This document shows positions 25,367 to 33,696 of a DNA stretch of 64,000 nucleotides, one piece after another. Each line of letters starts with the position of its first letter. The first letter of the stretch is position 1. Origin of the DNA: Candidatus Accumulibacter conexus (lineage in GTDB: Bacteria; Pseudomonadota; Gammaproteobacteria; Burkholderiales; Rhodocyclaceae); contig JAGFNJ010000015.1 in assembly GCA_017592775.1 (NCBI GenBank), positions 1 to 64,000 on the forward strand, written 5' to 3'. Below the pieces are notes generated by a model, which was given only the letters and a program-made list of their open reading frames with translations, did not search any database and was not told where the DNA came from. The position numbers and the translations under genes are program-made.

Positions 25367-26887
25367 CTACCGTCGCCCGGCGGTACCCTCGTCTGGACTG
25401 GAGTCGCTCGTTGATCGCGCCGCGACGACGCGATCATGGCCGGCCGCAGCGGCGGACTGCAGTGCCTGCGCGGCGCGCTTGAGCAGGTCGTCGGTCGAGC
25501 GATCGCTGGCCATGACTTCACTGGCACCGGCGCTGATGCTGAAGCGGACAGTGCCGTTCTCCGTTGCGATGGCGATTTCGCCGATCTGGGCACGGATGCG
25601 CTCGGCGACCAGGAGCGCCTCGGCGATCTCGGTATCGGGCAGCAGAACGGCGAACTGGCCGCCGCCAAAACGGGCCAGCAGGTCCCGCTGACGCAGTGCG
25701 CGTTTGGCAGCCTGGGCGACGGCAAGCAGCACCTGGTCACCGACGGCATGGCCGTAGCCGTCGTTGATGCGGCGGAAGAAATCGATGTCGATGAGCATGA
25801 CGGCGAGCGGCAAGTGTCGACGCTGCCGCAACACGAGTTCGTCGGCGAGGGTTGCGACGAAGTGCTGCCGGCTGCTGACGCCCGTAAGCTGGTCCGAGAT
25901 CGCCAACTCCTGCAGTTGTACGCTGTGCTCGGCGAGCGTGCGCAGCAGGCGCAACGATCGCCAGGCAACCACGGCCAGCGGGATCGTCATTCCGAGCGCC
26001 AGCAGAATGGTCCACAAGCCTTGTCGTTGCCAGACTGCGAGCGCGACATCGTAGTCCTCGAGAACGACGACGACGAGCGGCAAGTCGGGCAGCAAGGAGT
26101 AGCCCACCAACATCCGCGGATGCTTGCCACTGCGCTCATCGAGAACGACGAAGGCGCGCGACTGCTGCGGCAGGTGCCGGTTGAACAGCGGCCCTCCGGC
26201 AAGCGAGTGAGCGCGTTGCTGGTCCTCGGCAGCCTGCGCCAGAACCGTGCCGTCAAGGGAGAGCAGGACAATCGCGCCGCCCGGTCGCAGTCGCTCGGAG
26301 TCGTAGATGTGGCGCAGCGCTTGTGGGTCGACCATCGCCACCAGTTGCAGGACGTTCGCGGTCTGGCTGTTCAGCGGCCGGGCGACCGGCAGATGGACGC
26401 GGGCCGTCGCCGGGTCAGTCATCGGCTGCCCGATCGTCAGCCGGGCGCCGCCCGACGGGCGATCTGAACGGTCACTGCCAGCCGCTGGCGTCGGCGACGA
26501 GGGGTCCGTGCCGGTGGCCGCGAACGATCGGCCAGCGGCTGCGAGAAGTCGGATGTCGAAGAAGTCGCCGCTGGTCGCCCGCAGACTGTCGAGCAAGCGG
26601 CGCAGGTCGGGATCGCTGCGCGGGTCGCGCGTCGGATGGTCCTGCAGCCAGTGTTCGCTCGCGACGAGGACCGTTTCGAGCAGGCGAAACTGTTGCCGCG
26701 TCTGCTCCTCGAGCGCGTGCGTCAGGCGCTGCAGCGCCATGCCGGTGGCAGCAATGGTGTCGCGGCGAGCAACGACCAGCGAAGTGATGACTGCCGCCCA
26801 CAGTCCGGCGAGGAGCAGCAGCGTCAGCAACACGACGGTTCGCGGCCTGGCCCACTCCTCGACGTGCCTGATGTTCTCTCTTTCCAT
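25367..26887 (-). CDS. Membrane GGDEF protein with degenerate active site
   Basis: A 506-residue protein with an N-terminal helix (about 16-38), a periplasmic sensor of about 240 residues (dCache-like, including RLLETVLVASEHWLQDHPT), a second helix near 290-315 and a C-terminal GGDEF domain (about 340-490). The domain keeps DQLTGVSSRQHF and LIDIDFFRRINDGYGHAVGD, but the signature reads RFGGGQF instead of RFGGDEF (about 408-412). The metal-binding Asp/Glu are lost, so it is unlikely to make c-di-GMP and may bind GTP or act by protein contact. Start M at 26887 was chosen for the GGAGGGGG site just upstream; 26902 is the alternative. Confidence 0.88.
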   Translation of the reverse strand: MERENIRHVEEWARPRTVVLLTLLLLAGLWAAVITSLVVARRDTIAATGMALQRLTHALEEQTRQQFRLLETVLVASEHWLQDHPTRDPRSDPDLRRLLDSLRATSGDFFDIRLLAAAGRSFAATGTDPSSPTPAAGSDRSDRPSGGARLTIGQPMTDPATARVHLPVARPLNSQTANVLQLVAMVDPQALRHIYDSERLRPGGAIVLLSLDGTVLAQAAEDQQRAHSLAGGPLFNRHLPQQSRAFVVLDERSGKHPRMLVGYSLLPDLPLVVVVLEDYDVALAVWQRQGLWTILLALGMTIPLAVVAWRSLRLLRTLAEHSVQLQELAISDQLTGVSSRQHFVATLADELVLRQRRHLPLAVMLIDIDFFRRINDGYGHAVGDQVLLAVAQAAKRALRQRDLLARFGGGQFAVLLPDTEIAEALLVAERIRAQIGEIAIATENGTVRFSISAGASEVMASDRSTDDLLKRAAQALQSAAAAGHDRVVAARSTSDSSPDEGTAGRR

Positions 26888-26920
26888 CGCAGCCCCCTCC
26901 ACTGCGGATTCAGGGAATGG

Positions 26921-26929
26921 ATTCTAGCA
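26921..26929 (-). promoter_or_regulatory. Extended -10 promoter of the degenerate GGDEF gene
   Basis: On the minus strand, TGcTAGAAT lies 33 bp before the ATG at 26887. It is the same motif as upstream of ppx. No consensus -35 is visible at 16-18 bp. Confidence 0.4.
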
Positions 26930-26984
26930 GTCGGCCGCTGGCAATCGACGAGAATCGTCGGCGCAGGGTCCACTTTCCAGGCCG

Positions 26985-27647
26985 TCAGCGGTGCGCAGGG
27001 GTGATCGCCTCGCTGGCCGCCCGGTCTGCATCCGTCACCGTCGCGCCCTCGACATCGATGACGTCGGTGAAGAGGTCGATCGCTGTTTCGGCAACCTGCG
27101 CCGTGTCATAGAAAGCGTAGGCACCGGCACCGATGGCGCCGACAACGGGAATCCAGCGCGAGATGCCCCGGCCGACCAGGCGCTGCGAGATGTGCAACGC
27201 GATCTTGAGGGCAATCGCATTGATTTCCGGACGCGACGCGTGCCGAACGACGAAGCGCTGGCCGATCCTGGCCACCAGATTGGCGACCGCTGGCGTATCG
27301 GTATGCCGGAAGAGGCAATACAGCATCTCCTCACGCCCGAGGCCGGCGGTCTTTCCGTAGCAGGCGGCAATATCGGCCACCATCTGCGTCTGCAGCTTCC
27401 ACAACGAGCGCAGTTCGGGCAACAGCGTGAGCCAGCCAAGTGGACCAGGCGGCAGTGAGAGGCTGCCGGCGGTCATCGCCGCGCTGCGGGTGGCCCTGCG
27501 GGCGATGGCACGGGCCCGATCCTGTGGTCTGGCAGCCCGCTGTTCACTGCTGGCCGGCGTGTCGCCAACGAAATCCAGAATCGCCTCGGCGATCGTCCGG
27601 CTGGGTTGCAGGCGTGTCGCGTGTCGTGAAGAGCGTTTGGCGGGCAT
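26985..27647 (-). CDS. EcsC-family protein
   Basis: A 220-residue protein of the EcsC family (named after the Bacillus ABC-exporter-linked EcsC; molecular function unknown). It contains the family hydrophobic glycine-rich segments SLPPGPLGWLTLLPELRSLWK and RWIPVVGAIGAGAYAFYDTAQ. The N-terminal 50 residues are basic and disordered. It stands alone, upstream of the GGDEF gene on the same strand and divergent from the potassium channel gene. Confidence 0.75.
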   Translation of the reverse strand: MPAKRSSRHATRLQPSRTIAEAILDFVGDTPASSEQRAARPQDRARAIARRATRSAAMTAGSLSLPPGPLGWLTLLPELRSLWKLQTQMVADIAACYGKTAGLGREEMLYCLFRHTDTPAVANLVARIGQRFVVRHASRPEINAIALKIALHISQRLVGRGISRWIPVVGAIGAGAYAFYDTAQVAETAIDLFTDVIDVEGATVTDADRAASEAITPAHR

Positions 27648-27854
27648 GATGCGGTTCCTTGATGCGTTGGCCTGAAGTGTGCCCCAAAGTCGCCGATCCT
27701 GTCATCTGCGCAGGCTGTTGCTGGTGGACAAGAAGGGACAAATGTGCGAGGCTCGCGCGCCGTGCCGATACGGTACGGAATGTTGCCTGGTCGCTGCCTG
27801 ACCGCCAGTTCGTCGCCGCAGTACCCCAGTCTGCCAAGGGAGGGTGTCGTTTCG

Positions 27855-28958
27855 TTGCCCATCTTCGATAGTCCATTGATCGTACGCCGCCGGGCACGCC
27901 GCCTGCGCCGCCTGCGCGAATCGGACCTGCGTGTCAGCATGCAGTTGCAGCGCATCGTCGTCCGCATTGTCTGGGCCGCCGTCACCGTTCTGGCGCTGAT
28001 CGGTATCGGGACTGTCGGTTTCTTCAATATCGGCGGTGACCACAGCGACTGGTCGGACGCCCTGTACATGACACTGATCACCATCTCGACGGTCGGCTAC
28101 GGCGAGATCGTTCCGCTGCCGGCGCTCGGTGACCGCGTCTTCGCTGGCTTCATCGCCATCTCCGGTCTCGGGGCACTGACCTTCCTCTTTACCAGCCTGT
28201 CCGTGTTCTTCCTCGAGAAGGATCTCGACCATTCCCTGCGGAGACGACGAATGGAAAAGCGCATCCAGAAACTGCGTCAGCATTTCATCATCTGCGGTTT
28301 CGGCAGGGTTGGCCGCAGCGTCGGCGGCGAGTTGCAGAACACCGGCCGGCACTTCGTTGCGATCGACACCGAGGAAGCGCGCTTCGAGGACAATCTCGAC
28401 AAGTTTCCGGGACTGCTCTGCCTGCAGGGCGATGCTTCCGACGATGACCTCCTCGAGGCAGCCGACATCGTGGACGCCAGGGGCCTGTTTGCGGTGACCG
28501 GGGACGATTCGCGCAACCTGATGATCATCATCACCGCTCGCCAGCTCAATCCCGATCTGCGGATCGTCGCGCGAGCACAGGAGGCGCGCAACGTCGAGAA
28601 GATGCGCAAGGTTGGCGCCGATGCGGTCATCTCGCCGGATTTCACCGGCGGCATCCGCCTGGCGTCAGCCATGGTGCGGCCGCACGTCGTCAGTTTCCTC
28701 GACGAAATGGTTCGTTCCGACAAGAACGTGCGGCTCGAGGAAGTCCACGTTCCAGGGGGCTTTCCTGCCACCCGCGTCGGCGACCTGCGCCTGCGCAGTC
28801 CGGACTACATCCTTCTTGCCCTGCGTGATGAGGACGGGAGTTGGGTCTTCAACCCGCGGGTCGACGAGGTCGTCAGCGTCGGCACGACGATCATCGCGCT
28901 CGCCAATCCGTCGGGGCGCGCGCAACTCAAGGCGCACCTGATCGAAAGGATTGGCTAG
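27855..28958 (+). CDS. Potassium channel with RCK/TrkA-N domain
   Basis: Kch/MthK-like two-TM channel. Two membrane helices flank a pore loop with the selectivity filter TVGYGE. A cytosolic RCK (TrkA-N) domain follows, with Rossmann loop ICGFGRVGRSVGGEL and acidic strand end FVAIDTEEARFE, and then a TrkA-C-like C-terminus. The start is uncertain. The frame is open from 27744, but a TTG at 27855 has an AGGGAGGG site 10 bp upstream (27837-27844) and gives 367 residues; ATG 27780 is another option without SD. Role: ligand- or NAD-gated K+ flux. Confidence 0.85.
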   Translation: MPIFDSPLIVRRRARRLRRLRESDLRVSMQLQRIVVRIVWAAVTVLALIGIGTVGFFNIGGDHSDWSDALYMTLITISTVGYGEIVPLPALGDRVFAGFIAISGLGALTFLFTSLSVFFLEKDLDHSLRRRRMEKRIQKLRQHFIICGFGRVGRSVGGELQNTGRHFVAIDTEEARFEDNLDKFPGLLCLQGDASDDDLLEAADIVDARGLFAVTGDDSRNLMIIITARQLNPDLRIVARAQEARNVEKMRKVGADAVISPDFTGGIRLASAMVRPHVVSFLDEMVRSDKNVRLEEVHVPGGFPATRVGDLRLRSPDYILLALRDEDGSWVFNPRVDEVVSVGTTIIALANPSGRAQLKAHLIERIG

Positions 28959-28991
28959 CCTGGGGAAGCGGGCACGGCGCTGCTGCGCGGC

Positions 28992-29405
28992 TCAATCGGC
29001 GACATCGACCGGCTTCTTCGGCATCGCGGGAGGTGCTTGGCCAGCCCTGCGGCGGCGGCGGATCAGCCAGCCGTAGCAACCGAGGTTGATGGCGATCAGG
29101 GCGCCCGCCAGGATCAGTTGAACCTCGCGCGTCAGCCCAGACGGATAGATGATCGGCAGCAGGTAATGCGCCATGAAGCTGCCAGAATAGCCTGCCTGGC
29201 CAGCCGCCAGGCGCAGTTCGTTCTCGAGGGGGGTCAACGGGCAGATCCAGCCGGTGATCTCGATCAGTACGCCCCAACAGGCCGCCGGGACATGCGCCAA
29301 CGCCAGCCTTGGCCAGCGCAGGCTCAGGAAGCCACCGGCAACGACAAAGGCGATGAAGAAAAAGTGGACGACGACGATGCCGTCGGCCAGCAGCCGCTCG
29401 CTCAT
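28992..29405 (-). CDS. DUF2784 membrane protein
   Basis: A 137-residue membrane protein with four predicted helices matching DUF2784. Features are LLADGIVVVHFFFIAFVVAGG, the conserved WGVLIEITGWICPLTPLEN segment, GSFMAHYLLPIIYPSGL, and a basic tail. Function unknown. It is convergent with the potassium channel gene (33 bp gap) and 162 bp from regA on the same strand. Confidence 0.82.
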   Translation of the reverse strand: MSERLLADGIVVVHFFFIAFVVAGGFLSLRWPRLALAHVPAACWGVLIEITGWICPLTPLENELRLAAGQAGYSGSFMAHYLLPIIYPSGLTREVQLILAGALIAINLGCYGWLIRRRRRAGQAPPAMPKKPVDVAD

Positions 29406-29567
29406 CCGGATACCTGCTGCGTGGGCCGTGGTTGCGGAATCGCCCCCGGGACACCGCGAGGATTGCGCAAGTGCTGCGGTTGTCGAGCACGGCGTCTCAT
29501 TCCCTGTCGTTGAAGCCTCGGATTTCGAGCCGCATTGCTGCCACCACGGACGGTTCGGCGGGCATGA

Positions 29568-30131
29568 CTATTCGCGCGACGGGTGTTTGCCGAGCTTGCG
29601 CTGCAGCGTCCGGCGGTGCATCTTCAGGGCCCTGGCAGTCGCCGAGATGTTGCCATGCTGCTCGGCGAGGACGCGCTGGATATGTTCCCATTCGAGCCGG
29701 TCGACCGAAAGCGGCGAGCCGGCGATGGCGATCGCCGAATCACCGTCGCTGCTCTTGTTGAGCGCCGCCAGAACCTGATCGGCGTCACAGGGTTTGGCCA
29801 GGTAGTGGATCGCGCCAAGCTTGATCGCTTCGACCGCCGTAGCGATGCTGGCATAGCCGGTGAGCATCACGACGCGCGTGTTCGGGTCGAGCTCGATCAG
29901 TTTCTCGATCAATACCAAGCCCGACTCGCCGGGCATCTTCAGGTCGACGACAGCGTACTCGGGCGACAGAGCCTGCGCTTTCGCCAGTGCCGCCGACACG
30001 CTGCTGGCAACCGTCACGGCGAAGCCTCGCCGCTCGAGCGCACGTGCCAGGACGCGTCGGAACGCCTCGTCATCGTCTACGAGCAGCAGCGTCGAGCGCT
30101 CGTCATCCACTGGGGGTTGGGTATCTGGCAT
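29568..30131 (-). CDS. regA: RegA/PrrA-type response regulator
   Basis: A 187-residue response regulator. The receiver domain (about 13-130) has acidic residues DDD at 19-21, phospho-acceptor D63 in AVVDLKMPGESG, and the LTGYAS and LAKPCDADQ motifs. A Fis-type helix-turn-helix ends the protein (AEQHGNISATARALKMHRRT and RTLQRKLGKHPSRE), nearly identical to the RegA/PrrA/ActR signature. It lies 6 bp downstream of the histidine kinase gene, forming an operon. In relatives it controls respiration, carbon and nitrogen metabolism in response to redox state. Confidence 0.9.
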   Translation of the reverse strand: MPDTQPPVDDERSTLLLVDDDEAFRRVLARALERRGFAVTVASSVSAALAKAQALSPEYAVVDLKMPGESGLVLIEKLIELDPNTRVVMLTGYASIATAVEAIKLGAIHYLAKPCDADQVLAALNKSSDGDSAIAIAGSPLSVDRLEWEHIQRVLAEQHGNISATARALKMHRRTLQRKLGKHPSRE

Positions 30132-30137
30132 GGTCGA

Positions 30138-31511
30138 TCAGGCTTTCAGACGTTTGAGTGGCAGCGTGACACGAGTGCAGGCACCGCCCTGCGCATCATC
30201 GCGGTTGAACAGCTCGACCTGTCCGCCGAAACGCTCGATGGTGGCGTTGCTCAGGAAGAGACCGATGCCGAGGCCGAGCGGACGGCCCCCGGGATCGTTC
30301 TTGGTGCTGAAGAAGGCCTTGCCAAGGCGATTCCTGGCGCTCTCGTCGACCCCCGGACCGCGGTCCAGGACTTCGATGCGACAACTGTCGGCATCCCAGT
30401 CGGCAGCGAAACGAAGCGCCTCCGGGTGGCCGGCGTTGGCATCGGCCGCATTGTCGAGAAGATTCAGCAGCGCCTGCTCAAGGGTGCGCTCGGCGGCGAT
30501 CCGCGGCGCCGGCTGCGGCCCGTGCAGGGTGACACAGAGCTGCACGTGTGGGCGGATGATCTGCCAGTCGTCCAGCAGGCGATTCAGGTAGGCGTCGAGT
30601 GGCAGCGACTGCAGACCGTCATCGCGTCCGTGCCCCGTCGAGGCGAGGATCTGCGAGATGCTCTGCTTGCAGCGATCGACCTGCTCGCGCAGGAGAAGGA
30701 TGTCCTCGCGCAGCTCGGCATCATCGCCATGGTTGAGTTCGAGTTCGCGCAGCACGACTGCCATCGTTCCGAGCGGGGTACCGAGCTGGTGTGCGGCACC
30801 AGCGGCGAGCGTGCCGAGCGAGAGGATCTGCTCGTTGCGCAGCGCTTCTTCACGCGTTGCCGACAGCTCGCGCTCACGCGCTTTGAGGGCAGCAGCCATG
30901 CGTGTGACGAAGAAGGCGACGACGCCGACACTGATGAGGAAGTTCAGCCACATGCCGAGTACGTGCAAGGCAAAGCTGCTGCCGTGGGCGGCGTGCTCGC
31001 CGGCACCGCCAGTGGCACGCGCGAGCAGCTGGTCGAAGCGGGCGAGGTCGCCCTGCGGCGGCGGCAACGGCAGCTTCCAGAACATGAGGAACGTGTAGGC
31101 GATGAGGGTGATGCCGGCCATTGCCCAGGCGTGGCGTGCGGGCAGCATCGCGGCAGCCAGCGTTGCCGGCAACAGGAACAGCGAAATGAAGGGGTTGGCC
31201 GAGCCGCCGGCAAAGTAGAGCAGCAAGGTCAGGATGACGGTGTCGATGAGCAGGTGCGCAAAGACCTCGCCGTCGCCAGCCCGGCGGCCCCGCTCGAGTC
31301 GCCACTGGGTGGCCAGGTTGAAGGCTGCGAGCAGGGCGATGATCGCCGCCATCGGTACGACGTCGAGCGGGATTCGGAGCCACGCCACAGCCAGGATGAG
31401 CACGACCACCTGCGTCAGCACCTCAATGCGACGCAGGGCGACGAGGCGCCGCAGTGGGTCCTCGGTCTCCGTCAACGAAGTCAATCCCACAGTCTGAGTG
31501 TTACGCAGCAT
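30138..31511 (-). CDS. regB: RegB/PrrB-type redox sensor histidine kinase
   Basis: A 457-residue membrane kinase with six predicted helices. GGSANPF (102-108) matches the GGxxNPF quinone-sensing motif of RegB. The phospho-acceptor is H241 in LAAGAAHQLGTPLGTM. C281 in REQVDRCKQSIS sits where RegB has its redox-active cysteine. The ATPase domain shows ALLNLLDNAADA, VLDRGPGVDE and PLGLGIGLFLSNATIERFGG. It is followed by regA 6 bp away. The HELGTPL signature has Q in place of E, which may affect phosphatase activity. Confidence 0.9.
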   Translation of the reverse strand: MLRNTQTVGLTSLTETEDPLRRLVALRRIEVLTQVVVLILAVAWLRIPLDVVPMAAIIALLAAFNLATQWRLERGRRAGDGEVFAHLLIDTVILTLLLYFAGGSANPFISLFLLPATLAAAMLPARHAWAMAGITLIAYTFLMFWKLPLPPPQGDLARFDQLLARATGGAGEHAAHGSSFALHVLGMWLNFLISVGVVAFFVTRMAAALKARERELSATREEALRNEQILSLGTLAAGAAHQLGTPLGTMAVVLRELELNHGDDAELREDILLLREQVDRCKQSISQILASTGHGRDDGLQSLPLDAYLNRLLDDWQIIRPHVQLCVTLHGPQPAPRIAAERTLEQALLNLLDNAADANAGHPEALRFAADWDADSCRIEVLDRGPGVDESARNRLGKAFFSTKNDPGGRPLGLGIGLFLSNATIERFGGQVELFNRDDAQGGACTRVTLPLKRLKA

Positions 31512-31675
31512 CGATCGGGCGACCCCTGGCAGCGGGCGGAGCGGCGAATTCTACGCTGTCCGGCCGGCTGATGGCTGGCGGTGCGGCGATCTGTCGCAGC
31601 TCGGGGCGGGTTGCAGCGGGCGACATGCCCGGACGCTGCTGCCGCCCGGGCTTGCGCATGCGGTCCCGCCGCCGC

Positions 31676-31993
31676 TCAGAGCAGGGAAACGGGTTCGCCG
31701 GCCTGCGTCGAGACGAGATCCGAGAGTGTCGACAGCAACTCCGAACCACTGCGCGTATCGCGCCAGCAGCTTCCCTGCCAGCGGTAGTGAAAGCCGCCAG
31801 AACGGGCCGCGACCCAGATTTCCTGCGCTGCGTCGTGGCGGTTGACGATGATCCTGCTGCCGTCGGCAAAGTCGATCTGCAGCACCTGGTCGCCCACCCG
31901 TTCGAAATCGAGATCGGCGCCGCTGCGTTCAAGCGCCGCTTCAATCCGGGACAGGACGGCCTCGGCGCGAGCGTTGAAATCGTGCTCTTCCAT
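31676..31993 (-). CDS. cyaY: Frataxin homologue CyaY
   Basis: Small iron-binding protein that modulates Fe-S cluster assembly. The 105-residue product has the frataxin core: LQIDFADGSRIIVNRHDAAQ, EIWVAARSGGFHY, then CWRDTRSG and a C-terminal QAGEPVSLL. The acidic ridge in helix 1 is partly kept (DFNARAEAVLSRIEAALE). The start at 31993 matches E. coli CyaY length; an in-frame ATG at 32005 with an AGGGG just upstream is possible. It is divergent from lptM, as in many proteobacteria. Confidence 0.9.
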   Translation of the reverse strand: MEEHDFNARAEAVLSRIEAALERSGADLDFERVGDQVLQIDFADGSRIIVNRHDAAQEIWVAARSGGFHYRWQGSCWRDTRSGSELLSTLSDLVSTQAGEPVSLL

Positions 31994-32029
31994 CTGTGCT
32001 ACCATTGGCCCCTTTTTCCGTGGCGCATT

Positions 32030-32242
32030 ATGTGGTCATTCCTTGTGCCGGCCACTCTGGCCCTTAGCTTGCTCGCCGGCTGTGGCAATCGCGGCGGCTT
32101 GGTCCTGCCGCCGAAGCCGCCGGCAGCGCCGGCGACCGTCGTATCGGGCACCCCGTCGGCGGCATCCGAAGCCGACAGCAGTGCGGCAGGAATCCCGACC
32201 CAGCCGGATTCTAGCACGGCTGCCACAGAGGCCCAGCGATGA
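32030..32242 (+). CDS. lptM: LPS-assembly lipoprotein LptM (YifL)
   Basis: A 70-residue lipoprotein with signal helix and lipobox LLAGC|GNRGGLVLPP. The GxxGxLxxPP block after the cysteine is the LptM signature; the rest is a disordered Pro/Ala/Ser tail. LptM binds the LptDE translocon and assists disulfide maturation of LptD. Its stop overlaps the lysA start (ATGA). Synteny with lysA and divergent cyaY is conserved in proteobacteria. The short length explains why it is often missed. Confidence 0.85.
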   Translation: MWSFLVPATLALSLLAGCGNRGGLVLPPKPPAAPATVVSGTPSAASEADSSAAGIPTQPDSSTAATEAQR

Positions 32243-33483
32243 GTGCCTTTGTCCTTCGCCAAGGCATCCTGCACGCGGAAGAGGTTTCACTGGCAGACAT
32301 TGCCGACCGCTTTGGTACGCCGTGCTGGGTCTATTCGCGGCGCGCGCTGGAGGCGGCGCTCGACGAGTTCCAGAGTGAACTCGGCGGCATCGATGCGCTC
32401 GTCTGCTACGCGATCAAAGCCAACTCGAACCTCGCCGTACTCGACGTCCTCGCCCGGCGTGGCGCAGGTTTCGACATCGTTTCCGGCGGCGAACTCAAGC
32501 GCGTTCTGGCTGCCGGCGCCGATCCACGGCGGATCGTCTTCTCGGGGGTCGGCAAGAGCGCCGGCGAGATGGAGCTGGCGCTGCAGGCCGGCATCCTCTG
32601 CTTCAACGTCGAGTCCGCCGCGGAACTCGACCGCCTCGATTCGGTGGCCGGCGCGTTGGGCAAGGTGGCGCCGATCAGCCTGCGGGTGAATCCCGACGTC
32701 GATGCGCGCACACACCCCTACGTGTCGACCGGGCTCAAGGAAAACAAGTTTGGCGTCGCCTATGAGGATGCATTGCCACTGTATCGGCATGCTTCCCGCC
32801 GCCGCAACCTGCGCGTCGGCGGCATCGACTGCCACATCGGCTCGCAGCTGCTCGATTCGGCGCCCTTCGTCGAGGCGCTCGACAAGATCCTCCTGTTGGT
32901 CGACCGACTCGCCGCCGAAGGAATTGCCCTGGAACACATCGATCTCGGTGGCGGGCTTGGCATCCGCTACCGCGACGAAGTTCCCCCGACCGTCAAGGAT
33001 TACCTGCAGCCGATGCTGGCGAGGCTTCGCCAGCGCCAGCTGCGCGTTCTGCTCGAGCCCGGGCGGCGCCTGGTCGGCAACGCCGGTGTGTTGTTGACGC
33101 GTGTCGAATACCTCAAACCCGGCGACGTGAAGAGCTTCGCGATCGTGGACGCGGCGATGAATGATCTCGCGCGGCCAGCGCTGTACGGCTCGTGGCACGA
33201 AATCGTACCCGTCGTTCCACACCCGGGTGCGGTCCGACCGTGGGAGATCGTCGGCCCGGTATGCGAATCGGGCGATTTTCTCGGGCGTGGCCGCGAACTG
33301 GCACTCGCCGCCGGCGATCTGCTGGCCGTCATGTCGGCCGGCGCCTACAGCATGTCGATGAGTTCGAACTACAACTCTCGCCCGCGCGCCGCAGAGGTGA
33401 TGATCGACGGCAGCCAGGCCCATCTGGTGCGTCGCCGCGAGACGATCGAGGAACTGTACGCGCTCGAGAATCGCTTGCCCTGA
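32239..33483 (+). CDS. lysA: Diaminopimelate decarboxylase
   Basis: PLP enzyme converting meso-diaminopimelate to lysine. The 414-residue protein has the alanine-racemase-like barrel with the PLP lysine in VCYAIKANSNLAVL and the glycine loop HIDLGGGLGIRY. The C-terminal barrel carries the substrate cysteine in GPVCESGDFLG and the MSMSSNYNSRPRAAEV tail. It is translationally coupled to lptM by a 4-bp overlap. The 213 bp before convergent PBP1A hold no recognised gene. Confidence 0.96.
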   Translation: MSAFVLRQGILHAEEVSLADIADRFGTPCWVYSRRALEAALDEFQSELGGIDALVCYAIKANSNLAVLDVLARRGAGFDIVSGGELKRVLAAGADPRRIVFSGVGKSAGEMELALQAGILCFNVESAAELDRLDSVAGALGKVAPISLRVNPDVDARTHPYVSTGLKENKFGVAYEDALPLYRHASRRRNLRVGGIDCHIGSQLLDSAPFVEALDKILLLVDRLAAEGIALEHIDLGGGLGIRYRDEVPPTVKDYLQPMLARLRQRQLRVLLEPGRRLVGNAGVLLTRVEYLKPGDVKSFAIVDAAMNDLARPALYGSWHEIVPVVPHPGAVRPWEIVGPVCESGDFLGRGRELALAAGDLLAVMSAGAYSMSMSSNYNSRPRAAEVMIDGSQAHLVRRRETIEELYALENRLP

Positions 33484-33696
33484 GCCCGTCGTGAGCAAGT
33501 CGGCACGAGCATGCCGGCAGGAACAGGCAGGGCGCGAGCGAGCACGACCGGTCCAGCTGCCGGAACACTCGCCGCGTTGCGAGCCCCTGCAGCCGGGCGG
33601 GTGGGTGGGTGGGAAAAGGCGCGGTGGCGGCAAGGAGTCGGCAGCCTCGCTGCCGGGGTGGGCGGCAGATCCTGGATCCATCGACGACCGCTGCGC

